In this document: positions 38,001 to 45,382 of the stretch, piece by piece
How the letters are laid out: the number at the start of each line of letters is the position of its first letter
How positions within the stretch are numbered: position 1 is the stretch's first letter
DNA from: Verrucomicrobiales bacterium
Lineage (GTDB): Bacteria; Verrucomicrobiota; Verrucomicrobiia; Verrucomicrobiales; V1-33
Length of the DNA stretch: 64,000 nt
Assembly: GCA_028293125.1 (NCBI GenBank)
Contig: JAQGPJ010000025.1
Location: 1-64,000, forward strand
Direction of reading: 5' to 3'
Made by a program: the position numbers and the translations under genes
The notes under the pieces: model-generated
Databases searched by the model: none
What the model was told of the DNA's origin: nothing
The model's input: the letters and a program-made list of their open reading frames with translations, nothing else

Positions 38001-38260
38001 TTTCGAAAAGAGGGGTGTTCTCACCCATGGCCAGCATCGTGGGCTGGAAAGCGGACGGGGAGCTGGGCTACATCGGCAAGGACGCGCCGCGCCGCCTGCA
38101 TTTGATCAGCCTCGGGCCGGACCTGAAGGCCGTGGCCTCCCCAGCGCTCCGGCTGGTGCTGATCGCCCGCCGGCAGCTGTCCATCCTGACCAAACAGGCC
38201 AACGGCGGTTACGCCTATGTCTCCACCCGGACGAAAAGGAGATTGCCAATACGGAACTGA
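35048..38260 (+). CDS. Alpha-2-macroglobulin family protein, N-terminal part (frameshifted)
   Basis: This is the first 1070 codons of a bacterial alpha-2-macroglobulin (ECAM/YfhM-like). A basic N-terminus and one membrane anchor (about 50-65, LILFTLLIAAGGGWGG) are followed by MG domains. Typical landmarks are FVLVTDLGLLVKDN, VFVQSLLKGEPAGGVTLSL, FVFTERGVYRPGDSVHAGLIVR and an MG4-7-like tract. The frame ends in a 10-residue nonsense tail after YAYVSTR. The family sequence continues in another frame as DEKEIANTELTIPAAG, so one base seems to be lost near 38229. The intact protein would be 1998 residues. It is predicted to trap proteases in the periplasm and works with PbpC, encoded next. Confidence 0.88.
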   Translation: MKFLLPLPLKRLAGGILGQFHWSPPPWLRWISRTIWTACRRHPKLILFTLLIAAGGGWGGMQWWRWKEAHRARPDPKPVVFRELAISANNPPAPGYDREKKQFLPSALSIRFSGPAAPLVKAGVREEKEKNRGRLENAKVDGVSLDPPHAGQWQWENENTLTFRPSSPWPPGRSFKATLESSLALAPEVRLRQRSLTVTTAPVTAMVESMEFYIDPTDPANQQVVGSLRLNHPFSQEELEKHLTLGSIGGTPLFTTGGAPWTLVPDLTEPRHWWARSARVVVPPKEDFAVFTITPGLRSTDGGEPLAQESVRKMVVRDKFSGLSIAKADGSVVNDSEGEPAQHLMISTAGYVKPEDLSSRLEIRHLPDRENENPWDDPVSIPADVLAAAPAVTPVPVPPGKPITDIHAWRLPPLAPGQLLLKVRKGLPGLGGYELQDDWTTLIAVPDFPRQLEFTARGGLLSLNGERKLSVKSRGVSHIRYTVARIPLGQINHLASMTRGRFESPAWRVWAFGTENIAHIRRTVVPTGEPNDWQTVWSTFDFRECMEVPDPADADPTRGLFFIKAEAVRPRPKKVEAVANAGSDEENKTEEQKQQDEKNGVDRFDEDPGWQRISVVRNPLPAFNQNLETQFESIDDSQYGPSRFVLVTDLGLLVKDNTDGSRDVFVQSLLKGEPAGGVTLSLVAKNGESVMSAVTTEDGHARFDDAGGFANDRRPVVIVARNDSDASFMPLNRDDRKLDFSRFDTGGLEAGAPGTLDAFVFTERGVYRPGDSVHAGLIVRLRSGGLPPAGLPVTVMVKNSASRPVFQQTLTMPADGVLECTGKLRETDPTGVFSLEAVLFPDKPDPVLIGRMLFRVEDFQPDRMKLKATLPGMPEQGWRTDPELSAVLDLQTLFGFPAAGRRITGKLTLAPADFSFPEWPGYTFHDRAPADKVLQAGHEKNLGEIQSGADGGGRFDLGLKSLDASVAFTFAAEAFELDSGRSVAVSKRGVFSPMASIVGWKADGELGYIGKDAPRRLHLISLGPDLKAVASPALRLVLIARRQLSILTKQANGGYAYVSTRTKRRLPIRN
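38226..38233 (+). other. Frameshift site in the alpha-2-macroglobulin gene
   Basis: The sequence reads cccggacg. Restoring one G (cccgggacg) gives a continuous translation, V-S-T-R-D-E-K-E-I-A, joining the two halves without loss. The total span 35048-41043 is one base short of a multiple of three, as expected for a single deletion. Confidence 0.85.
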
Positions 38261-38349
38261 CCATTCCGGCGGCGGGACTGGACCTGACGCTGCCGGCCGG
38301 AGAAACCGGGGACTTCCGCCTGGAGTTCCGCAACCCGGCGAGCCAGCTG

Positions 38350-41043
38350 ATGGCCGCCTGCGGTTTCACCGTGACCGGCAAGGGTGACGGAGGCCGCAGT
38401 CTGCAGCAGAATGCGGAACTGACCCTGAAGACCGCGCGTCAGGACTGGCAGAGCGGTGAGAATCTGGAGGTCAGTCTGCGAGCTCCCTTCACCGGTGCCG
38501 GCCTTATAACCATCGAGCTGGAGAAGGTGCTGGGCTGGAAGTGGTTCAAAAGCGCGGACAAGGAATCCATCCAGACCATCCCCGTGCCGGAAGGGCTGGA
38601 GGGCACCGCCTATGTGCAGGCGGCCTTTGTCCGGGCCGTGGACTCGCCGGAGATCTTCATGAGTCCGCTGAGCTATGCCGTGCAGCCCTTCCGGGCCAAC
38701 TACGCCCGCCGCCTGCTGCCACTCACCCTGGAGGTGCCGGAGCGCATCCGGCCCGGTGAAACCCTGCGCGCCATCCTGCGCAGCCCGGTGCCGGCCCGCG
38801 CGGTGGTGTACGCCGTGGACGAGGGCATTCACCAGATCACCAACTACACGCTGCCCAATCCCCGGGACTTCTTTCTGCGCCCGCGGGCGCTGGAGGTGGA
38901 GACCTCCCAGATTCTGGACCTGCTGATTCCGGAATACACCCTCCTGGGCCGGAGCCGGGCCTTTGGCGGCGACGGCGGTCCGGAGCTGAACATGAATCTG
39001 AATCCCTTCCAGCGGAAGCGCGAGGCTCCGGTCGTTTACTGGTCCGGCCTCGTGAGCACCAGCCCGGACGGGGTGGCGGTGGAGTATCCGGTGCCGGATT
39101 ATTTCGCCGGTCAGCTGACCTTCATGGCCGTCGCCGCCGGCGGGGAGGGGTATGGGGCCGCGCAGGCCAAAACCATCGTGAGGGGGCCGTTCGTGCTGAC
39201 CCCCAATGTTCCGGTTTTCGCCGCGCCCGGCGACACCTTCACGCTGTCTCTGACCGTGGCCAACAACGTGGAGAACGCCGGGGCGGAGGCCGCCCGCGTG
39301 TCCACCCGCCTGACCGGCACGCCGAACATCACCGTCACCCGCAGCCCCGATCCGGCGGACATCGCGCCGGGCCGCGAGGGCACGGTGCGGTTTGAAATCA
39401 CGGTGGGTGAGCCCTTGGGCAACGCCTCCCTCACCTTCCACGCCGACGCCGCCGGACAAAGCGCCGAACGCACCGTGACCCTGAGCATCCGCCCGGCCTC
39501 GCCGCGCATGACCACCGTGCAGAGCGGTTACTACCGCCAGCCGGATCACGTGGTGAAGCCCCAGCGGACGATGTATCCGGAATTCGCGGCGCGGGAGGCC
39601 TCGGTCTCCGCGCTGCCGATGAATCTGGCGCGCGGGCTGGCCCAGTGGCTGGAGGAATTTCCCCACGACTGCACCGAGCAGATCATCAGCCGCGCCATGC
39701 CGCGCCTGCTGCTGCATACGGACGCCTCCTTCGGCTTTGACCGCGCGGCCGCCACGGCGGACCTGGACCGGGTCTTCGCCCGGCTGCGGGGCCGGCAGGC
39801 GGCCAATGGCCGCTTCGGCCCGTGGTCCGATGCGGCGGAGGGCAGTCTCGACTTCCTGACGGTTTACGCCGCCGACTTCCTCCTCAGTGCCAAGGAGGCG
39901 GGATTCGCGGTGCCGGAGGACCTACTGCGTCCGACCGTGAAAAGCCTGAGGGAAATAGCGGCCATGAACCCGCAGGGCACCTTGGAGCAGACCACCCAGG
40001 CGCGGGCCATTTACCTGCTGACCCGCTCCGGCGAGGTCACCACCAACTACCTGCTGAACCTGCGCGACACGCTGGAGAAAGCCGATCCCGCCTGGCGCAC
40101 CGGCCCATGCGCGCTGTGGATGGCCGGCACCCACGCCCTGCTGCGCCAGGACAAGGAGGCGGAGGCCATCGTCAAGGACTGGAGGGCCGCTAAAAAACCG
40201 GCGCTCCGCCTATGGAATTTCTGGCAGGAGCAGCCGCTGGCGCTGGACGCGCTGGATCTGGCGCTCCTGAGCCGGCACTTCCCGGCCATCGCGGGCAAAC
40301 TGAATTACGATGACCTGCAGCCGGTGCTGACCGGTCTGGAGAAGGCGGAATTCAACACCTACTCCGCCGCCTGCTGCATCCAAGCCCTGAAAGCGTGGTC
40401 CGGTCTTCAGCAGAAGTCAGGCGTGCAGACCTCCCTGACGGAGCTGGGCGCCAACGCCGCGTCCCGGCTGCTCGCGCCGCCCGGAGCCGGCCTGCTCACC
40501 GGTGTCTTCACGGAGGGGGCGTCGGGCCTGCAGTTCGGTCTTCACCGCCCGGAGGGAGCGCCGGACCTGGGAGCCTATTATCAGGTGGTTGAAAGCGGCT
40601 TTGACCGTGGACTGCCGGCAGCCCCGGTGCGCAACGGACTGGAGATCGCCCGCCGCTGCACTGCGCTGGACAGCCAAGGGCCCAAGGACGGTCTGCCCGT
40701 CGGCACCAGCGTGAAAATGGAAATTCTGCTGCGGAACCTGACCGGGGCCGAATTGGAGAATCTGGCCATCGTGGACCTGCTGCCCGGCGGCTGGGAGGTG
40801 AAGTCGGGCAGTCTGCGCCCCGGTCCTGGCGGCGCGCCCGGCGCGGACTCCGTGGACATGCGGGAGGACCGGAACATCTTTTACTGCGGTCTGGCGGGGC
40901 GGGGCACGAGGGTGTTCACCTATCAAATCCGTCCGGTCTGCGCGGGCGCGGTGACGGTGCCGCCGGTCTTCGCCAACTCCCTGTACCGGCCGGCGGTGCA
41001 GGCCCGGAGCATGGCCGATAAAATCAAATCCGTCCCGCAGTGA
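38350..41043 (+). CDS. Alpha-2-macroglobulin family protein, C-terminal part with thioester
   Basis: This 897-codon frame is the continuation of the upstream half. The ATG at 38350 is only the first in-frame Met after the frameshift; homology begins at about 38230. It holds the A2M domain (RPGETLRAILRSPVPARAVVYAVDEGIHQ, PVVYWSGLVSTSPDGVAVEYPVPDYFAGQL) and the thioester motif C-T-E-Q (codons 39670-39681, about residue 1542 of the intact protein). That motif is the reactive bond that captures attacking proteases. An alpha/alpha barrel and a receptor-like beta domain follow. The TGA overlaps the GTG of pbpC (GTGA), indicating translational coupling. Confidence 0.9.
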   Translation: MAACGFTVTGKGDGGRSLQQNAELTLKTARQDWQSGENLEVSLRAPFTGAGLITIELEKVLGWKWFKSADKESIQTIPVPEGLEGTAYVQAAFVRAVDSPEIFMSPLSYAVQPFRANYARRLLPLTLEVPERIRPGETLRAILRSPVPARAVVYAVDEGIHQITNYTLPNPRDFFLRPRALEVETSQILDLLIPEYTLLGRSRAFGGDGGPELNMNLNPFQRKREAPVVYWSGLVSTSPDGVAVEYPVPDYFAGQLTFMAVAAGGEGYGAAQAKTIVRGPFVLTPNVPVFAAPGDTFTLSLTVANNVENAGAEAARVSTRLTGTPNITVTRSPDPADIAPGREGTVRFEITVGEPLGNASLTFHADAAGQSAERTVTLSIRPASPRMTTVQSGYYRQPDHVVKPQRTMYPEFAAREASVSALPMNLARGLAQWLEEFPHDCTEQIISRAMPRLLLHTDASFGFDRAAATADLDRVFARLRGRQAANGRFGPWSDAAEGSLDFLTVYAADFLLSAKEAGFAVPEDLLRPTVKSLREIAAMNPQGTLEQTTQARAIYLLTRSGEVTTNYLLNLRDTLEKADPAWRTGPCALWMAGTHALLRQDKEAEAIVKDWRAAKKPALRLWNFWQEQPLALDALDLALLSRHFPAIAGKLNYDDLQPVLTGLEKAEFNTYSAACCIQALKAWSGLQQKSGVQTSLTELGANAASRLLAPPGAGLLTGVFTEGASGLQFGLHRPEGAPDLGAYYQVVESGFDRGLPAAPVRNGLEIARRCTALDSQGPKDGLPVGTSVKMEILLRNLTGAELENLAIVDLLPGGWEVKSGSLRPGPGGAPGADSVDMREDRNIFYCGLAGRGTRVFTYQIRPVCAGAVTVPPVFANSLYRPAVQARSMADKIKSVPQ

Positions 41044-43400
41044 AACGGCTGCGGGCGGTTTGGCGGCGGTGCCGCTGGCTGGTGCCGGCGGCGCCGCTGC
41101 TGCTGTGGCTGGCCTGGTTGGCTCTGCCGGCGGTGCCATTGCTGCCCCCGGAGAAAACCTGGTCCCGCCGGGTCATGGACCGCGGCGGGAAACTGCTGCA
41201 TGTCACTTTGGCCAATGACGGGCGTTACCGGCTGTGGACGCCGCTGGCGGACCTGCCGCCGGATCTGGCCGCCGCCACCCTGGCCCACGAGGACCAGCGC
41301 TTCCGGAGTCACCGGGGAGTGGACCCGCGCTCCATCGGCCGGGCGGTTTGGGGCGTGGTCAGCGGCCGGCGGCTGGGCGGCGGCTCCACCATCAGCATGC
41401 AGCTGGCGCGGCTGAGGTTCGGACTGGAGACCAGAACCTGGTCGGGCAAAGCCGTTCAGATGTTCCGCGCCCTGCAATTGGAGCGCCATTACTCCAAGGA
41501 CCAGCTGTTGGAGGCCTATCTGAACCTCGTGCCCTGCGGCGGCAATGTCGAGGGCTCCGGCACCGCCAGCTGGGTTTGGCTGGGCAAGCCGCCGTCGGCC
41601 CTGACCTTCCGGGAGTGTGTGGCCCTGAGTCTGGTCCCCCAGCGGCCCGCCCGCCGAAGTCCGGCCCGCCCGGACGCCGATCCCACCGCCGGTCCGCTCC
41701 AAAGCGCGGTCATTCAGGCGCTCCGGGGCCGCAGTGAGCCGCAGGATGCCGGCTTCCATCTCACCGCCGTGTCCCGGCCACCCCGCACGGCTCCCCATTT
41801 CACACGGGAAGTCCTGCGCCGCGGCACCGGCCCCGTGGTTTCAACCTCCCTGGATGCGGCATGTCAGGAAACCGTGGAGCGGACCCTGCGGGATTTTCTG
41901 CGCCACGCCGCCCAGGAGGGTGTGCGCAATGCCAGCGCGCTGCTGGTCCACGCGCCCACCCGTGAGGTCCGCGCGTGGGTGGGATCGGCGGATTTTTTCG
42001 ATGCCGACATTCAGGGGCAGGTGGACGGCGTGCGGGCCCGGCGGTCGCCGGGGTCGGTGCTGAAACCCTTCATCTACGGCCTGGCCATTCGTCAGGGGCT
42101 CATCCTGCCCCAGACTTTGGTCACCGACGCCCCGGCGGTCTTCAGGGACTACAATCCGGAGAACTATGACCGCGGTTTCGCCGGCCCCATCCCCGCCGCC
42201 GAAGCCCTGTACCGCAGCCGCAACCTGCCGGCCATCCAGTTGCTGAGCCAGCTGCGCAAACCCGATTTTTATTCCTTCCTCAAGCTCGGCGGCGTTTCCC
42301 TGCCGCACCCGGCAGGACACTACGGTCTGGCCCTTGCTCTGGGCGCGGAGGAGGTCAGCGTGAAGGAGGTGGCCACCCTCTACGCCATGCTGGCCGATGA
42401 CGGCCTGCCACGCCCCCTCCAATGGACCTTGGCCCAAAGTTCCACAGCCCCTGTCCATCCTGTCCATCCCGTCCACTCAGTCCATCCACCCGCCCCGCCC
42501 GCGGAAACATCCCCCTTTTCCCCCGGTGTGCGCTTTCTCGTGCGATCCATGCTGCACCCCCGCCAGCCCGCTCCCACCGATGAGGCCTGGACCGCCGGCT
42601 TCCCCGGCGTGAGCTGGAAAACCGGCACCTCCCACGGCTGGCGGGATGCCTGGGCCGCGGCCATTCACGGCGAGTATGTGCTGGTGGTCTGGGCCGGGGA
42701 CTTCAAAGGAAAACCCAATCCCGCCCTGACCGGACGCCGCACCGCCGCACCGCTGCTGTTCTCCATTCTCGGAGCGCTGCGGCTGCCCTGTCCGCCCGAT
42801 GAATCCCCGCCGGATCTGCGGCGCGCGGAGTTCTGCGCCGCCTCCGGCGATCCGCCGGGGCCTCATTGCCTTCAACGGACCAGCGGATGGTGTCTGCCGG
42901 GGATTTCCCCAGTCCGCGCCTGCACCCTGCATCAGGAAATCCTGATCGACACCGCCACCGGCCTGCGGGTGCCCACCGACGACGGACGACCCGGCCTGCG
43001 CCACGAAACCGCGGAAATCTGGCCGCCGCATCTGCTGGAGCTGTTCCGCCGGGCCGGTGTGCCCCGCGTCCAGCCGCCGCCTTTTGAGACAGCGGCTGCC
43101 ACGGCCGCGGCCGGCGGGGGCCGGGGCGGCAACCGCTCGCCGCGCATCGTCTCGCCCGTGGCCGGGCGCACCTACACGCTGCGGTCCGGCGACGCCGGGC
43201 GGCGGACCATCCCGCTGCAGGCGGAGGCCGCGCCCGGCGTGACGAAACTGTTCTGGTTCTCGGCGCGGGAATTCCTGGGCTCCACGGACCCGGCCACTCC
43301 CTGGCTGTGGCATGCGGTGCCCGGATCCCCGCAAATCCGCGTGATCGACGACCAGGGCCTAAGCGCCTCGTGCCCGGTCCGGGTGGAACTGGTGCCGTAG
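41040..43400 (+). CDS. pbpC: Penicillin-binding protein 1C (bifunctional glycosyltransferase/transpeptidase)
   Basis: The 786-residue inner-membrane peptidoglycan synthase starts at a GTG overlapping the alpha-2-macroglobulin stop. A membrane anchor (about 12-35) is followed by a GT51 glycosyltransferase (LAHEDQRFRSHRGVDPRSI, LGGGSTISMQLARL). The transpeptidase shows SVLK (in RRSPGSVLKPFIYGLAI), SRN (YRSRNLPA) and KTGTS. A BiPBP_C beta domain closes the protein (IVSPVAGRTYTL). The A2M-PbpC pairing is known in other bacteria and is thought to repair cell-wall breaches together with protease trapping. A His-Pro-Val array (PVHPVHPVHSVHP) encoded by 42452-42490 interrupts the transpeptidase domain between the SRN and KTG motifs. 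Confidence 0.93.
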   Translation: MKRLRAVWRRCRWLVPAAPLLLWLAWLALPAVPLLPPEKTWSRRVMDRGGKLLHVTLANDGRYRLWTPLADLPPDLAAATLAHEDQRFRSHRGVDPRSIGRAVWGVVSGRRLGGGSTISMQLARLRFGLETRTWSGKAVQMFRALQLERHYSKDQLLEAYLNLVPCGGNVEGSGTASWVWLGKPPSALTFRECVALSLVPQRPARRSPARPDADPTAGPLQSAVIQALRGRSEPQDAGFHLTAVSRPPRTAPHFTREVLRRGTGPVVSTSLDAACQETVERTLRDFLRHAAQEGVRNASALLVHAPTREVRAWVGSADFFDADIQGQVDGVRARRSPGSVLKPFIYGLAIRQGLILPQTLVTDAPAVFRDYNPENYDRGFAGPIPAAEALYRSRNLPAIQLLSQLRKPDFYSFLKLGGVSLPHPAGHYGLALALGAEEVSVKEVATLYAMLADDGLPRPLQWTLAQSSTAPVHPVHPVHSVHPPAPPAETSPFSPGVRFLVRSMLHPRQPAPTDEAWTAGFPGVSWKTGTSHGWRDAWAAAIHGEYVLVVWAGDFKGKPNPALTGRRTAAPLLFSILGALRLPCPPDESPPDLRRAEFCAASGDPPGPHCLQRTSGWCLPGISPVRACTLHQEILIDTATGLRVPTDDGRPGLRHETAEIWPPHLLELFRRAGVPRVQPPPFETAAATAAAGGGRGGNRSPRIVSPVAGRTYTLRSGDAGRRTIPLQAEAAPGVTKLFWFSAREFLGSTDPATPWLWHAVPGSPQIRVIDDQGLSASCPVRVELVP
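42452..42490 (+). repeat. Nonamer word array inside pbpC, in frame
   Basis: Words tgtccatcc, tgtccatcc, cgtccactc, agtccatcc run in tandem and add about 13 residues (V-H-P/S-V-H) without breaking the frame. The same word type forms the intergenic array at 23921-23956. The period of nine keeps any copy-number change in frame. Confidence 0.8.
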
Positions 43401-44101
43401 CGGCGGGGAGCGGGCGGGTCATCGCGGCTCCTCCCAATTCTACCGTGTCACGAATTCAAAAAAACTCGGTGACAATCAAAGAGTCATGACTTTTTGGGGA
43501 ATCGCTTGATTATATTTAACTCATTTATTATCTGCACCCTCACTCATTTTTGTCAATCACCCGGACCTCCATGGTGAATGGTATTAATGATAACATTATT
43601 TTAAATTCAGAGTTTCCAACCTTCCGACGGTCTCCCGGAGGGGTCTTCCCACGGCGGGAAAAGGCTTCATTTCCCTTGAAATTCCTTGCCTTGAACGGGG
43701 TTCCGTGCTTTATTTGGAATCACTGAATCCAAGGTGTGCGGCATAACTGTTTTTATGTTATTATGACATTCTTTTTTCGTCCGCGGCGTCCCTCCTTTCC
43801 GTCCACCGCCGGAGAGCGGATCCGGAACGGCGCGCGGCGGCCTGACGCCGGGCGGCGCCACCGCGAAGGAGGCTCAAAACCGATCGGACACCGGCTGAAT
43901 GCGGATGCTCCCTCCCATGACGCCGGCGTCACCGGTGACACCCATGTCACCGGTGACATGCGAGCTTTTTTCCGGAATTCCGCCGGGGGGGTGACGCCCA
44001 TGCCACCCCGGGGGTGGCGCGGATGTCACCGGGGGGGCACCGGGGTCTCCGGGGGAGAGGCGCCCATGCCACCTGAGCCCTCCATCATGCGGCCACCCTC
44101 A
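43401..44101. other. 700-bp gene-free region: AT-rich half and palindrome-rich half
   Basis: The region lies between the convergent ends of pbpC and the alcohol dehydrogenase. From about 43440 to 43775 it is far richer in A and T than the rest of the window, with no open frame of substance on either strand. From about 43790 it becomes very GC-rich and carries repeated GTCACC/GGTGAC words. I see no tRNA or recognisable RNA family. It may be a decayed gene, a small-RNA locus or a protein-binding region. Confidence 0.5.
43928..44073. repeat. Palindromic GTCACCGGTGAC and related CCCATGYCACC repeats
   Basis: Two perfect 12-bp palindromes GTCACCGGTGAC occur at 43928-43939 and 43946-43957, 18 bp centre to centre. 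CCCATGYCACC recurs at 43941, 43997 and 44063, with a related ATGTCACC at 44023. The third lies in a CCACCCC/GGGGTGG hairpin context. This looks like a degenerate direct-repeat array with internal dyads. Confidence 0.75.
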
Positions 44102-45127
44102 TCAGACGGGCCGCAGCACGCTTTTGACCACCTCGCCCTTGTGCATTTTCTCAAAAGCCTCGTGCCACTCCGTCACCGGCCAGACGCCGCCGATGATGGG
44201 CTTCACATCGAACTGGCCGCTGCTCAGCAGGGCGATGACGCGTTCCCAGATTGGCCAGTTGTGGCTGAAGCTGCCCTGAAGGGTGATGTTCTTCTGCACC
44301 AGGGGGTCGATATTGAACCCCAGCGGCTGCGGACCCCAGCCCACCTTGCTGATCCAGCCGGCGGGACGCACGAGGTCGAGCGCGATTTTAAGGGTCACGC
44401 TGGCCCCGGCGGCGTCAATCACGCCGTCGCAGCCCAGCCCGTCGCGCTCCTGCGCCCAGGGTTTGGCGTCGCCGATGATCACCTCACAGCCGTAGCCGCG
44501 GGCGATCTCCAGCCGGTGGGCGTCCTGCGCCAGGCCCACGATGGCCACCTCCGCCCCGCACAGGCGGGCCATGGCGGCGCACAGAATGCCGATGGTGCCG
44601 GGGCCGAGGACCACCACGCGGTCGCCGGGCTCGATGCGGGCGTTTTTCACCACCGCATTGTAGGCCACGCAGCAGGGCTCCGTCAGGCAGGCCTGCTCAA
44701 AGGGCAGCTGGTCCGGCACGTGGTGCAGGATGCGGGCCGGCACGCGCACGTATTTGGTCATGGCTCCATTGACCCCGTAGCCGAATCCCTTGCGGGTGGG
44801 GTCAAGGTTGTAAAGCCCCCGCCGGGTCATGGGGTTGTTCTGGCTGATGATGGCTGCGGTTTCAGACACCACGCGGTCGCCCTCTCTCCAATGCTCCACC
44901 TCTTTGCCGGTCTCCACGATGACACCGCCAAACTCATGGCCCAGCACCACCGGGTAGTTCACCGGCCAGGAGTGGTCGGCGGTCCACTGGTGCAGGTCGC
45001 TGCCGCACACCCCGACATTGGCCACCTCCAGCAGGACATCCTCCTGGCCAATCTCCGGTTTTTCGATTTCACGGACTTCGACGGAGCCTTTTTCAGGGGC
45101 AAAATTGACAACAGCAGCGGATTTCAT
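44102..45127 (-). CDS. Zinc-binding alcohol dehydrogenase family protein
   Basis: The 341-residue MDR-family NAD(P)-dependent dehydrogenase has the GroES-like catalytic domain with zinc ligands Cys41 (GVCGSDLHQW) and His64/Glu65 (LGHEFGGV). The Rossmann domain shows VVVLGPGTIGILCAA. It resembles sorbitol/threonine dehydrogenase-like members. The four-cysteine structural zinc lobe is missing: the region after VVSETAAII contains no cysteines (SQNNPMTRRGLYNLD). The start at 45127 is chosen because MKSAAVVNFAPEKG aligns with family N-termini; upstream in-frame ATGs give a non-homologous extension. The substrate is probably a polyol or sugar derivative, not resolved. Confidence 0.9.
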   Translation of the reverse strand: MKSAAVVNFAPEKGSVEVREIEKPEIGQEDVLLEVANVGVCGSDLHQWTADHSWPVNYPVVLGHEFGGVIVETGKEVEHWREGDRVVSETAAIISQNNPMTRRGLYNLDPTRKGFGYGVNGAMTKYVRVPARILHHVPDQLPFEQACLTEPCCVAYNAVVKNARIEPGDRVVVLGPGTIGILCAAMARLCGAEVAIVGLAQDAHRLEIARGYGCEVIIGDAKPWAQERDGLGCDGVIDAAGASVTLKIALDLVRPAGWISKVGWGPQPLGFNIDPLVQKNITLQGSFSHNWPIWERVIALLSSGQFDVKPIIGGVWPVTEWHEAFEKMHKGEVVKSVLRPV

Positions 45128-45382
45128 GGATGGGTGGTGGGCTGCGCACAGAAGGCGCCGCCATACAACGGTTGGACAACAGCGTTTTAATCCTGGAAAG
45201 CGCCGGATTCCATGAGTGATCAGCAGGAAAAAGCGGGCCGCCCGCCGCCATTGACGGAATAACAACCGGTGAAAGGGAGAAGACGCTGATTGTTTGCGGA
45301 GGCCGGGTTTCTGAAACGCGGGCAACTTGGCCCTTTCCCCTCATGGGAAGGGATGGCTATGGTGGGGATCGTTATCGTTGTT

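Noticed and set aside
43928-44073. CRISPR array
   Set aside because: Repeats are short, palindromic and unevenly spaced; no spacers of constant length and no cas genes.
43736-45190. 484-codon plus-strand frame covering the repeat region
   Set aside because: Most of it is antisense to the alcohol dehydrogenase; the first part only reads through palindromic repeats.
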